This document shows positions 1 to 11,885 of a stretch of 64,000 nucleotides of DNA, one piece after another. Location of the stretch: positions 992,001 to 1,056,000 of the forward strand of contig NC_087092.1 in NCBI RefSeq assembly GCF_963855985.1, given 5' to 3'. Below the pieces are notes generated by a model that worked only from the letters and a program-made list of their open reading frames with translations, made no database searches and was not told where the DNA came from. This DNA comes from Ostrinia nubilalis (taxonomy: Eukaryota > Arthropoda > Insecta > Lepidoptera > Crambidae). The first letter of the stretch is position 1. Every line of letters starts with the position of its first letter. Both the position numbers and the translations under genes were made by a program.

Positions 1-717
1 CCAACAGAGAGAGCTAATTTTGATGAATATTAATATAAATTCATCAAAACCAAATACAAATACAGGATGTATTGAATATAATCCGATTCTAAATCCATTC
101 CATTTTAAAACTCAGAGCTCTTCACATACAGGGTGGGTGTTACCAGACAAAATTAATGGTCGTTCGTCTGTTTAGCAACAAAATACAAAGACACCGTAAG
201 TGGTGGAACACCGTGATAGTAGAGGCAGCGGACTGCGACAAGATTAATGAAAACAACATGAAGAACGCGAAAAAGCAGAAAAGTAATCAAAATCGTGTTA
301 GAAAAAATAGGAGGAAAAAACTGCATTGATGTATCAAAGAAGGAAGGCAGTATGACAGTGTTTACTTTGTTGAAAGTACAAGTAAAGTAGTAACTGCTAA
401 TTTATTTGACGGTCATACGGCTTTCATTGCATATTAAGTTTATAGAAAATCTCATAGTGCTCATCTATTGAAAGCTTTTATTATATTAAAATGCTGTGTG
501 TACGTGATTTAATACAACTTAAGCTCTAGTCTACTCGTAGTACGAGTAACATTAAATTGTCGGAGTCGATGTATGTCAAGCCGTACGTTTTCGGTCTTCG
601 TGACTCCTTCAAAGACGAGTGGAATAAAGAGTAGGTATGAATGAGCGTGTGCTGTGGTGAAAGGTACTGGAAGTTCGGAACTATGTAAAATAGATAATTA
701 ATATACCTATTATACTA
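1..717. other. Gene-free AT-rich stretch
   Basis: No open frame of note and no repeat that I recognise. It reads as intergenic or intronic sequence. Confidence 0.5.
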
Positions 718-822
718 GATTGGGTTGCACCATCTTATATTGAACTTTAACAAACGTCAAAAATCTGTCAAACTTCATACCTACAAAAAACACCGGTTAT
801 AGTTAGGTGGTGCAACTCAGCC
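718..822. mobile_element. PIF/Harbinger-like MITE, copy 1 (left end degraded)
   Basis: Foldback element of about 105 bp. One arm reads GGGTTGCACCATCTTA and the other ends GGTGGTGCAACTCAGCC. The core carries the family hallmarks CAAACGTCAAAAATCTGTCA and CACCGGTTA. The right side is followed by TTA, the family's usual target duplication; the left terminal GGCTG is eroded. Non-autonomous, with no coding capacity. Confidence 0.8.
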
Positions 823-3475
823 TTAGATAGATTAAATGTGCTGTACCTACCTACTAAAAATTTAATTACTAAAAACTATTTATTTGGGACCAAGCCTAGA
901 CTTATTAAATTATCAAAGTTTCAAATCTACAGCATACAGAGGAGTTAACCGGATTGTAGATACTTTTGTATATTAGATTTACGTTAAGTGTCTTAGCGCA
1001 ATTTACATAATGCACCACACGAAACGACGAAGTTTAAAGGTAAAATGATATTCGATTCCCGAGAAATACGTAATAAAGTGATTTTCTTGGAAACCGATCT
1101 CGCAGAGCGGTACATATGCAAACGTGAGTTTTGTTGGAAATCATAACATTTGATTAAATGTACTTCCAAGAAACGTAATGCATTGTTAAACGAATCTCCG
1201 TGTATTTATAAGGATAAGATACGCTTTATTCCTGAGTTTTATTAAAGTATTTTCTGTATAAATTCTCTGTTGAAACCATCACAGTATTATGAGAGTGGGC
1301 GATGTTTCAATATAATAATGCTTCTTGTAGTTGCAATATTGCGTATAATTATCATCTCTAAAGACCACTCCACGTAATCGTATGTTGTACTTACGATATA
1401 ATGTTAAAGCTCATATTCATTTTACGGGCTTATGATTAGTTGGAGCACTCGTTCCTTCTTTTGTGAGTCAACATTGTAAAGGTTTAATTTATTGAACCCT
1501 TATAACTGCGAATACGTTCTAGAAAGCTCTATGAATAAGATTTACTGGCATATGTATCAAAAAGGCGAATTGATTAAAAATATGTTAGAAAGCTGTAAGT
1601 TTGAGTACCAGAGTGTGCATACTTATAAATATCTTGTCAGTTAGCGTCCTCTTACAGTGTGGACGGCAAGCTATAATTTTTATGACCTCCGTCCCCTTAC
1701 AGGCACAGATGTCACATCTGTGGCACAAACATAAGTACATAAACTCACAAATATGCAATTTACGAGCCTCCCGGAACACAGTGATAATTAAAACAAATTA
1801 CCAATTAGGAGCCCCAGCTTATGAACAGTAGGGCAGTGGAGCTGAAAATGCCAGTATATTTATAGGTTTGTTTTCCATATCTCGACGCGTTCCCTCCCCA
1901 TCTCTGAGATTATTTATTAATCTGTGCTAGCGACGTATGCGGCGTGCCTTGGATGTCACTCGATACAGATTTAACGTAACGATGTCATGATGTCAATGAA
2001 ATTTTCGAGTGTTTTGAGAATAGTGGCTTAAGTTTTTATAAATATTTTGGTGTTTATGTATATGATTGCTTAGAATTGCTTATTTAGAAATAAAAATGAT
2101 TGCAACATTTTTCATTTAAACTAAATGAGAAATGATGGCCAAACATGGCTTGACGGTGAAATAGTGGTAGTTTTTCTACTAAGTCTGTTTCCAGTGTTCA
2201 TAAAAAAGTAGAATAAGTTCTCCTGAAATGTCCAAGCTCTAACTACATAAGTAGTATAGTTTGAGGAAATGGTGTTTGAAACTGGACTGGATTACAAATG
2301 TTTGCCAATAAATGTTTAACGCAGAGTAACTCCTTTGAAGTAATGTTTCCAACTGAAATAGTTTTTATGAGACAATTATTCGTATATCACGACATAACTT
2401 TGTATTCGTCTGCCCAAAAAGCTCGGGTCTCTGATTACCCGCATTTCGTGACTTCCCAACTATTTGTTGAGCGAGTGCAGCCGCGCGCGCAAGCTAACTT
2501 GCGTTGTTAGGATAGTTTCACACATGCCAAAAATGCCGGGCGCTCGGTCTTAAGCCGCGCTCACATGCGAGGCACGTCCGCGAGTAATGTTTACGGAGTG
2601 CAGGTGTGTCGCCGCCCTTAGGCTGCGGCCTGATCACGTGGGCATTTTTAAAAAGCCGTAAAAATTGTGAGATACGGACGCTGGTGGCGTTGCACTTTAT
2701 AAATTCAAGGATATGTGAGCGTTTAGACGGCGAATTTCGTGTGTTACAGTGTTATTATATGAGACAGGAGTTAAAGTTTACAGACGGACATCTTAAATGT
2801 GAATATGAATTTTAAATGTTGAGAGAATGAGGAAAGGAGTAATATTCTAAGCGGTTATATTTGTTTGATGTCACATACCTCTCTTCTACTTTTACCTACT
2901 AACTGTGAAACTATTCATAATATACTATACTAGTATCCTTTTATTTATATCAGTTGCGTTGCGTTACTTGTCCTTATCGCCCTGTTATGCCAAATAAGAA
3001 ATAGGACTAATAAAGCCAAGTTAGATCAAACTTTTTTAGTAAAACCACAACCATCTTTCTCACTCTAACTACAAAGGACTCTATTCTCTGGACCCAAGGG
3101 ATATGTTCTCTTTCCACCAAAAACGTTTTCCCAAGGGATATGTAAAGTCTACGCCGCAGTTCAAACCGCTCCCCGCCACGCTCGAGTGAGGCCACGGCCG
3201 TACGTGCACTGCAACAAGCCTCATGTATATTTAAACTGATGTGTGCTGCTTTGAAAATCTCATGGAATCTTTTAGGGCCGTGCTGTGCGATGCGGACAAG
3301 TACGGTTTTGTTTTACGGTTGGCACAGTGCAGGGTTTTGTTGAAATTAAGATTAAGTTTGTGTTGCTCTAGAACTCATCTAGTCCAATGCATTGAGAGCT
3401 TTGCAACTATGAAGTTATTGTGCGGTTCTAACATGTCATAGCGAAAAAGGTTACATTTAGTGAGATTAATAACAT
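823..3475. other. Gene-free stretch with a GC-rich patch
   Basis: Mostly AT-rich sequence with only short chance open frames. Positions about 2465-2660 are clearly richer in G+C and CpG and contain a CACGTG E-box (about 2635-2640). No supporting splice or coding signal was found, so I do not call a promoter. Confidence 0.4.
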
Positions 3476-3605
3476 CCGTATTCACAAACGATGCTTGCTT
3501 AAGTGAAGCAGCAAATCGAACGAACAGCGTTGAATAGAGCTATGTGATTGGTTCGTGTATGTCCACGCGCACTGTGAGACCTCATAGTAATGTTTGTGAA
3601 TACGG
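3476..3605. mobile_element. 130-bp MITE with CCGTATTCACAAAC terminal inverted repeats
   Basis: The left end CCGTATTCACAAAC is the exact reverse complement of the right end GTTTGTGAATACGG. The interior includes CTTGCTTAAGTGAAGCAGC, and a related inverted copy lies at 16170-16311 in this window. Too short to code; a non-autonomous DNA transposon by structure. Superfamily not assigned. Confidence 0.75.
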
Positions 3606-4589
3606 GCGTTAATCGTTAAAATCATTTTCAGGAATCGTGAAAAACATCTGCTTGATCAAATAGCGCTAATTATAAAGGTAACAGGCACTATAACAATCGT
3701 GACAGAAAACAATTTCTTAGAAGCTGTAGTGTAATACATAGTTGTAAAACCTAGTCCTCATCCTTGACCTTCGTACGTATTATAACTTCAAAAGGCAATA
3801 CAAATATTATTTTTTTTCATCAAAATAATTTACTAGGTCAGCTTAGGGCTTGCTTTCAGTCCAAGTGAAATACGATCGTCTGTCCTATTTATATCCTCAA
3901 AGCACGTTTCATTATAATTCTAACGGCTCTGCCCAGCGCTATTCTCTCGGAATAATTTAATAAACAGTATCAAACGTTAATTTGGAGCATTCCGTTATTA
4001 TAGTGTGCTTATTAAAGTGCCTAATTTAAGACAAACCCTTTGTTGCCCTTTGTGCGAAGATTGCCCGAGTGTTATGAACTTAGAATAGGGGCGAGTCTAT
4101 TGTTGATCAGTTAACTTGTACTTAACTTGCAGTTTGGGAGGTAAGTAAGAATTAGCAAGCGTATTTTGATGTCTGTTTGTTAAGTTAGCTTTGATAGTGT
4201 TTTATAGAGTTAACCCTTTTGATTTGGAGGCCCTGGGCTGATTCCCAGGTGTGCTGCAAAATACAGAAAGCACTTTGGCGTAATTGAGAATGTTACTAGG
4301 TATTCAAAATCACTTGAAACCTATGTTACAGTTAAGCTTTTACATTTAAAAATACATTAGTTTTTATTTCATTCAAAAATACCCAGTAGTTATGATTTTA
4401 TGGGCATTCAAAGTTCGCTAAAATATTGAGTCCCGCCGACGGTCACGTGACCCCGCGTGACGTACATTCACAGTGTCCGCTCACTAGAAAACGGATATAA
4501 ACATAATGAAATATTTTTTTTTGTAAATACAAACTTATTATACATATTAACACCCAGACCCATCACAGAAATTAAAATTGAAGCAAACC
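3606..4589. other. Gene-free stretch
   Basis: AT-rich sequence without a plausible coding frame, tRNA or repeat that I recognise. Confidence 0.4.
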
Positions 4590-4895
4590 CAAACTTGATG
4601 CGATTGTGTCGTTTTATTGCGAATTACCTTCCAGCTCCATCATCAGACCCTGATTACTATATAAAATTAAAATACTCATCAATACAAAACGAACGAGCCC
4701 AAACTCGATGCATTTAAGTCGTTTTATTATAGAGTTCCTATGGCCACCTTCCAGCTCCATCATCAGATCAGCTCCATGTCATCATAATATTGCATGGTCA
4801 TCCAAATCACATGTGTTTGCGAAATTTCAGCTTAATCGGTTGTCTGGAAGTGGGTCTTAATTCAGCTTGCAAGATTCCACCCATACAAATATGAG
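4590..4895. repeat. Dispersed repeat with an internal partial tandem duplication
   Basis: The block around CCTTCCAGCTCCATCATCAG occurs twice (about 4627-4647 and 4750-4768). Each copy is preceded by a TCGTTTTATT segment. The 3' part (TTTCAGCTTAATCGG...GCTTGCAAGATT) has a weaker relative at about 42800-42880. I take it to be a transposon 3' region of unknown class. Confidence 0.55.
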
Positions 4896-5252
4896 TCAGT
4901 CACTGTAATATGACGTCACGCGCATAAAATGGCGGGCCGGCCGCCGCCCGCACTTTTCAAATTCAATATCTTGGAAACTAATTGACGTATCGAAACAATT
5001 CTTTCACGTGTATTTTTTATTTTTAATAGAGAATACAGAAAGCTAAAAAACAACATTAGTGAACATTCTTCATTTCCTATCCAGTTCGGCCATTTCAGAA
5101 TTGATTTTCGGTACTCAAATCGTGTTTGTGCTTTTGAAGCAAAAACAAAAAATAATACACATGCTAATGTTTGATACTAAGGCACACTAAAAGAAAAATA
5201 TTTAAATTGTGACAACCATTGCTATCTACCAAAGTTTGAAAGTAACAAATGA
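4896..5252. other. Gene-free stretch
   Basis: No coding frame. A short CG-rich run, GGCGGGCCGGCCGCCGCCCG, lies near 4930-4950; otherwise AT-rich. Confidence 0.4.
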
Positions 5253-5364
5253 GGCTGAGTTGGACCACCTAACTTTAACTATGACGATAACCGGTGCTTT
5301 TTGTATGGAGTTTGACAGATTTTTGACGTTTGTCAAAGTTAAAGTAAGATGGTGCAACCCAGCC
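5253..5364. mobile_element. PIF/Harbinger-like MITE, copy 2
   Basis: GGCTGAGTTGGACCACCTAA on the left pairs with TTAAAGTAAGATGGTGCAACCCAGCC on the right. The core contains CCGGTGCTTTTTGTATGGAG. Flanks are TGA on the left and TAA on the right, consistent with a decayed 3-bp TWA duplication. Confidence 0.85.
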
Positions 5365-5503
5365 TAAGAGTAGAGTTACCCTCAGTAAAGAACTTGTAGC
5401 ATAAATTCTAGTTGGGGGAAAAGACACTGGTTTAGGTGACGTAACAGACATCTACAAAATCTTTACCGATTTAATTCAGCAACTAAAATTCTTTGTAATA
5501 CCT

Positions 5504-5507
5504 ATAG
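5504..5507. repeat. Target-site duplication ATAG (left) of the 5508-11881 element
   Basis: The same four bases occur at 11882-11885, directly after the second 529-bp repeat. The match stops exactly at four bases on both sides. Confidence 0.7.
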
Positions 5508-6036
5508 TGAAATGAAACACTCTTGTAGGTTGTTCTAACTTGTATTTCAGCACCACTGATTTACACAATTCCGACATTATGACGTCATCTTAATAGTACC
5601 TCTTGCTTTGAACGCTCAAATCGAACTGACTGTCCAGCGGCATGCCAGCGATAAGGTAACTTCCCCTTCCATCAGTGAAAGTCAACCGGTTCAAAACGAC
5701 TTATCGACGGCATGCTCCGGAACTAGTCAAATGCAATACTTATTTCATAATTAGCTGTTTTCTTAATTTTTAAAATACTAATATGTATTCAATAAAAATC
5801 TAAAATAATTAAATTAAATAATAAATATGAAATAATTGGATTTAATACAAAATAAATTCTAAAATCATTCTAATGTCTGCAAAATGCCTAGGAAGTAATC
5901 AAATAAAGTATTTTAATTTAATAATGGGTTTTTGGGTTCTTCTAAAATACAATACAAATACTAAAATTGTTGCAATAACTATTTAAAAGTAACCAATAAT
6001 CGTATAAAATACAATATGAATTCTAAAATCATTACA
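5508..6036. repeat. 529-bp LTR-like direct repeat, left copy
   Basis: Identical to 11353-11881 with no gaps. Begins TGAAATGAAACACTC and ends AAAATCATTACA. Contains AATAAA-type signals and repeated TTCTAAAATCATT motifs (a further one lies just inside, at about 6091). Confidence 0.85.
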
Positions 6037-7408
6037 TTCGGCCATCCGACACCGTGATGCCTCCCGGCATTCACGTCTAATAAGGATTTATTCTAAAATC
6101 ATTAATATTACTTTTCAAACAATATTACAATATGAAGCATATATAGTAGAATGATAAACAATTCTATGACAACTTGTTAACAAGTGTTTTAACATTAATA
6201 ATGCATTTCAGAAACTATATTCTTCATATTAAACCAGTAACAAATGTTAAGAAAGGGAGAAAAATCTTGTAGGCACTTATACACACTATACATTTTCACC
6301 TAATCTATATTATTCGTAATGACTTATTTTATAACCAATAACGGATATTTGCATGAAATTCAGATATTAATCGTTTTACTTTATAATTTTCTCAAAACTA
6401 CCATATCGAATATATTGGAAACTACTCTTTTTAAATCCAAATTTTTATTTCACATAAATACACGTCCATTAGATGTTAGTACATAATCAATTTAATTACA
6501 GTGTATCTTGCCATGACTGCCATGTGAAAGTTATTAAGTTTATAAGAACATGTCAAAACGTTAATATTATATCCAATTATATCCATTTGTAACCGTAATC
6601 TGGCAAATAATGAATTGTGGTCACGATTTATGATTAACACTAAAGGTACTTTCGTCAGAATTAGGTATGTATTTCTAAGGCCTTAACATAATTTTCTTCT
6701 TTACAAATTTTCCAAGTGTTTGAAACCAATACAATTACAGTGTCCTTATATTATGTGTTTCTGAATGTCTGTGATGCTCGATTTCATCACGATAAGCGCA
6801 ACATATTTGCCATCTAGCTGTACGTGGGACCACTAAAAATAATTTGATATCAACCTTACTGTATCTGCTATTTGAAGAGATTACGATGTTTGGATGGGTT
6901 GTCGTCAGATTCTATGACTAAATTTTGGTATTTGGACTATTCGCGGAACTCTTCTTTTTTTTTTTAACGTGGTTCTTAAGGCAGCATAACCAGTAGAAAC
7001 TTTTAAGTCTTAAAAGATATACCTTTTTTTTTAGCACACACACCACAGCTAGTGTCTCTAACTCATAGAAGTTGTCTTTCATTGAAGATGTCTTTCCTCA
7101 GGGGTCGCCTGTCTGTGGGTCGACTAAAGTAAGTGACTGCTACAGAACTTTGAAGACTTTTCTCTTTATCATCAAGATCTGACTTAAATATGATTTAGAG
7201 TCCTGAATAATATTGATAATCATAGCATTGGATCAAGTTAGTCATCTATGGTTTTCTGAACCCTTTTCCCTTTTGTAATGAGATAAGTGGTAATGGTGGT
7301 ATTTGCACATTATTTTTCATCCTGACATCAAAGACTGCACGTGTACGTCCTATCTCAGTCAGATTTATAGCAATACAATCGCGATAATTTCACAAAAGAG
7401 TATAAAGC

Positions 7409-7768
7409 TTATCTAACTAACCAGAACTTGTCGGAACTAAGTCCGGGCTTAGTCATAATATCAGCTCTATCGAGAGTATCCATAGCTGAGGGGTCTTTTA
7501 CAATTCGATTTACATGACATATTGGACATGCTCCAAAAAGCATTGAAGTAGCTATTAAAATATTTGCTTTAAGTGTTATTGGACTAGGCGACAAATTACC
7601 AAAAACGATTTCACCTTTGCCGTTGTGAATTAAAAAGGCTCTTAAACACCCGGTACTTGGCCCCCTGTTTAATTTACATACATAACATACAAAACAAATA
7701 ACTGTGACAAACAAAATTCCACGCGGAAGAACCCTCGGCGGAAAGCTATTCGCATTATAAAATATCAC
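7409..7768 (-). other. Unrecognised 119-codon open frame
   Basis: An open frame inside the LTR-like element, on the same strand as the Ser-rich relic. The predicted product has paired cysteines (CYVC about residues 28-31 and CPIC near residue 81) but matches no family that I know. Base composition does not differ from its surroundings. It may be a decayed internal gene or chance; I give no function. Confidence 0.15.
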
Positions 7769-7789
7769 TTGAAAATATAGAACCGCCTA

Positions 7790-7835
7790 AGGCGGGAATC
7801 GAACCCACGGCCTTAAGCTCGCCAGGTGTCAAGTT
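7790..7835 (-). repeat. tRNA B-box-like motif, possible SINE remnant
   Basis: On the minus strand the sequence GGGTTCGATTCCCGCC matches a tRNA T-arm/B box. It is preceded by TGGCGAGCTTAAGG, which resembles an A box but lies too close for a full tRNA. No cloverleaf could be built, so a tRNA-derived fragment is more likely than a tRNA gene. Confidence 0.35.
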
Positions 7836-9114
7836 ATTTTCAAATTTTAAATCGAAAGGCAACTGTAAACGCCAGAAACTATCCTCTGTAAAACTAGAAA
7901 TTTATGTTAACTGGTATTTACTTGTGTCCGTCATTTTCGTGGCTCTCGAAAATATTCTGACCAGGAATTTTATAGAATGTCAGTATTCAAAACCGTGAGA
8001 AATTGCAGTTGCGTGAAGTTTTGACCAATAGACGTGTTGACACCGCCAGTCAATTGACGTACTTTTAAAAACTGTTAAATCAAACTCTCATAGATTTCGT
8101 ATGGCACGACAAGCAAGTGACGTCGCTATTTTGTGAATTTAATCAAACTACTTTTCTTAATTACAATCCGACCAAAAATGGTAATTTACAGGTCATTTCA
8201 GATTAATTAAGCTTTCAAGATTAGAATGTCTTTAATAAATTGTAATATCGAATCAATATCGGTGTCAAATCGTCCATTGTCAGTGAAGTCTGCTATACAT
8301 CATCAATCACTAACACTTCTATAACGGCGTCAATCTCATCAACATTTTTGTTTATATTAGCTCTATAGAGGTATGACTGATGATTGACCACAACTTTTAC
8401 AATTGGAATTGATATTGAAATGATCCGCCAAACTATACTTAGTTTCAGCATCGGTTTTGCGTCAACAAGTGCACTCACTACCAACACTTAAAAGGATTTT
8501 TCATTTACCAAAACAGTCTCATTGTCATAAAAATAATTACGTAAACTGTTCATCCTTTCAAGTAGCAGGATTCAAAATTTCCTCTAACAGACGTCCGTAG
8601 TTCCTTTAGCTAAGCCAATTAACTTTTGCAATGTCTAAGTCAAAGACAAAATTCTCTTACTTGCATTAGCTATTATAATAGCGCTCACAAAATTGTCAAA
8701 AATAAAAGACTACTAAAAGAAAAACTTTAAACTTCTGCTCATTATGGAACCTTGACGTTTCATATTCGAAATATATTTTTGAAGTGGAATTATAGATCTA
8801 TAGACAAGATATTGTACTTGGCAAAAGAACCTACCGAAAGTCCGAACCGAGGACAATTTTAAAATAAACGAATCATTAATTAATTCACTTTACTTGTGTA
8901 AAAATATTTTAAAAAAATATTTTTATTTTTGCACATTTACTTTAACGTTAATTTAAACGTTATAATCGAATACTTTATTATTACCTTTAATTATTACTAT
9001 TAAAGATTTACTACATAAGCTAATATTCCCATTTTACTGTAGGTATGCGTAATATTTCATAATGTGTGCGCAATAAATAAAAACTACCAATAAAAAAATA
9101 GGCACTTTTCTTCA

Positions 9115-9332
9115 CTAGAGTCTACCAGACATTTTACGAACCTCATGTGGCACTGCTCTTTCAGTAGAGCTGGAAGAAGATGAGCTCCTTCGCGTATTTT
9201 TCTTCAACCTTGGCCCCATAGAAGACGATCGTGGTGGCGCCTTCTTACTGGACGACGACGACAACTTCGTTCGCTTAGCACGCTTATTTCATCGTCAGCT
9301 GACGGGTGTCCCTGGCGGTATACGAGCTCCAT
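9115..9332 (-). pseudogene. Broken Ser/Arg/Lys-rich coding relic
   Basis: On the minus strand, an ATG frame starting at 9332 and a second frame (open 9288 to 9118, stop 9115-9117) both look coding but are offset. The second is strikingly biased: runs of five and seven serines separated by Lys/Arg/Pro-rich segments, then a mixed C-terminal tail. The upstream sequence reads plausibly in a third frame. This suggests a gene broken by small indels, possibly a gag-like protein of the enclosing element. No catalytic motif is visible, and low-complexity codons such as TCG/TCT runs could also arise without selection. Confidence 0.3.
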
Positions 9333-9730
9333 CTTCAGTAGTCGTTGTACTCAACTGTGAAATAAAGTACTCGACGAAATAAACTGTGTCTGACCAGCAT
9401 CAACTCAACATCATAATATGGAAGCTATGTTCATGTTATATTAAGCAAAAGTTTGATTCATGTCTTTTCCAAAAATCTAAATCTCAAAAAATAAATCTAA
9501 AAATCTTTTGTTTCACAAATAATATTATGCTCCCTGAGCAAAGTGTAGTAAAATACCATTGTGACATGTTTCTATTATACTTATGCATCACAAATAAAGA
9601 TTTTGTATTTATATTTGTATTTTATTCAGTACGACCTACACACACAACTCATGTGATAATTGGACGGCTTCCTTGTTATGTCAGCAATAGAAAAGGCTTT
9701 TTATTCTAGAGACATCCTAAACAATGGGGC

Positions 9731-11218
9731 CCTTAAGGCGCATCTAGCCTGATAAACTGGAGGCACGTCTAGCCTCGTCATACTAAGTCATAGTCATAGT
9801 CCAAGGCACATCTAGCCTATTAAACTGGAGGCGCGTCTAGCCTCGTTATATTTAGTCATATTCAAAAGCGCATCTATCCTGATAAACTGGAGGAGTGTCT
9901 AGCCTCATACTAAGTCATAGTCATGGTCACAGTCATAGTTATAGTCAAAGCCAAAAGTCAAAATATCTTTATTCGTTTAGACTAATTAATAGTACTTACA
10001 AATGGTCGAATATTTTGTTCTTAAGGAGCCTCTACATCTCATACTTAGTCATAGTCTAAGGCGCATCTAGCCTAATAAACTGGAGGAGCATCTAGCCTCG
10101 ATATACTAAGTCAGTCACAGTCATAGTCATGGTCATGGTCATAGTCATAGTCATAGTCTAAGGCGCATCTAGCCTTGTTATACTTAGTCGTAATCAAAGG
10201 CGCATCTAGCCTTGTTATACTTAGTCATAGTCAAAGGCGCATCTAGCCTTATAAACTGGAGGCGCGTCTAGCCTCGATATACTAAGTCAGTCACAGTCAT
10301 AGTCATGGTCATAGTCATAGTCATAGTCAAAGGCGCATCTAGCCTTGTTATACTTAGTCATAGTCAAGGCGCATCTAGCCTCGTTATACTTAAGTCATAG
10401 TCACAGGCGCATCTAGCCTCGTTATACTTAGTCGTAGTCAAAGGCGCATCTAGCCTTGTAATACTTAGTCATAGTCAAAGGCGCATCTAGCCTTGTTATA
10501 CTTAGTCATAGTCAAAGGCGCATCTAGCCTTATAAACTGGAGGCGCGTCTAGCCTCGATATACTAAGTCAGTCACAGTCATAGTCATAGTCATAGTCAAA
10601 GGCGCATCTAGCCTTGTTTTACTTAGTCATAGTCAAAGGCGCATCTAGCCTTGTTATACTTAAGTCATAGTCACAGGCGCATCTAGCCTTGTTATACTTA
10701 GTCATAGTCAAAGTCATAGTCAAAGTCATAGTCATAGTCTAAGGCGCATCTAGCCTATCAAACTGGAGGCGCGTCTAGCCTCGTACGGAGTCATAGTCAA
10801 AGGCGCATCTAGCCTTGTAATACTTAGTCATAGTCAAAGGCGCATCTAGCCTTGTTATACTTAGTATAGTCAAAGGCGCATCTAGCCTTGTTATACTAAG
10901 TCTTAGTCATGGTCAAAGTCATAGTCATAGTCTAAGGCGCATCTAGCCTATCAAACTGGAGGCGCGTCTAGCCTCGTTGTACTGAGTCATAGTCAAAGGC
11001 GCATCTAGCCTTGTTATACTTAGTCATAGTCAAAGGCGCATCTAGCCTTGATATACTTAGTCATAGTCAAAAGCGCATCCAGCCTGATAAACTAGAGGTG
11101 CGTCTAACATCGTTATACTAAGTCTTAGTCATGGTCATAGTCATGGTCATAGTCATAGTCTTAGTCATAGTCTAAGGCGCATCTAGCCTGATAAACTGGA
11201 GGCGCGTCTAGCCTCGTT
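9731..11218. repeat. 1.5-kb complex minisatellite (AGGCGCATCTAGCCT family)
   Basis: About 25 copies of AGGCGCATCTAGCCT or close variants, spaced mostly 36-40 bp, are joined by TTGTTATACTTAGTCATAGTCAA-type linkers. Roughly ten longer units add AAACTGGAGGCGCGTCTAGCCTCG. Blocks of the hexamer AGTCAT/AGTCAA expand and contract between units. The core is an imperfect palindrome (AGGC...GCCT). It lies wholly inside the LTR-like element. It is not a CRISPR array: repeats and spacers are both repeated and drift together. Confidence 0.9.
9942..10050 (-). mobile_element. LINE 3'-end fragment inside the minisatellite
   Basis: The segment from GTCAAAGCCAAAAGTCAAAATATCT through TTTAGACTAATTAATAG and CTTAAGGAGCCTCTACAT matches the LINE 3' end at 55996-56210 in order and orientation. 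The AGTCAA-type tail joins directly to the minisatellite hexamers. Confidence 0.75.
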
Positions 11219-11352
11219 TTAAAAATAACTATTTCATGCATTAATCGAAATATTCATACGTTTTTCTACTTGAACTTTTAAAATCAATTACTTTTTAACC
11301 AAATAAATAAAAACGTACCTTTTGAGCTGTAGATCACGTACCACTTCTGAGT

Positions 11353-11881
11353 TGAAATGAAACACTCTTGTAGGTTGTTCTAACTTGTATTTCAGCACCA
11401 CTGATTTACACAATTCCGACATTATGACGTCATCTTAATAGTACCTCTTGCTTTGAACGCTCAAATCGAACTGACTGTCCAGCGGCATGCCAGCGATAAG
11501 GTAACTTCCCCTTCCATCAGTGAAAGTCAACCGGTTCAAAACGACTTATCGACGGCATGCTCCGGAACTAGTCAAATGCAATACTTATTTCATAATTAGC
11601 TGTTTTCTTAATTTTTAAAATACTAATATGTATTCAATAAAAATCTAAAATAATTAAATTAAATAATAAATATGAAATAATTGGATTTAATACAAAATAA
11701 ATTCTAAAATCATTCTAATGTCTGCAAAATGCCTAGGAAGTAATCAAATAAAGTATTTTAATTTAATAATGGGTTTTTGGGTTCTTCTAAAATACAATAC
11801 AAATACTAAAATTGTTGCAATAACTATTTAAAAGTAACCAATAATCGTATAAAATACAATATGAATTCTAAAATCATTACA
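11353..11881. repeat. 529-bp LTR-like direct repeat, right copy
   Basis: Identical to 5508-6036. It is followed at 11882-11885 by ATAG, the right target duplication. Confidence 0.85.
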
Positions 11882-11885
11882 ATAG

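Larger units (their letters stand above)
5508..11881. mobile_element. Large non-autonomous LTR-type element (LARD-like), 6.37 kb
   Basis: Two direct repeats of 529 bp (5508-6036 and 11353-11881) match base for base in my reading. Their limits are TG and CA, as in LTRs, and the pair is flanked by a 4-bp duplication ATAG. The 5316-bp interior has no protease, RT, RNase H or integrase frame. No clear primer site starts directly inside either repeat; on the minus strand TGG occurs about nine bases in. The only coding-like relic (about 9115-9332) is on the minus strand, so that orientation is slightly favoured. The interior carries a 1.5-kb minisatellite, a LINE 3'-end fragment and a tRNA B-box-like patch. 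Alternatives are a segmental duplication or a recombined composite, but the TG/CA limits plus flanking duplication argue against these. The identical repeats imply recent insertion. Confidence 0.65.

Noticed and set aside
7790..7835. A tRNA gene on the minus strand
   Set aside because: Only the T-arm-like B box is convincing; no acceptor stem or anticodon arm can be drawn.
9731..11218. Regularly spaced repeats that could suggest a CRISPR array
   Set aside because: The spacers are themselves repeated and drift with the cores, there are no cas genes, and the surrounding DNA is eukaryotic. It is a minisatellite.
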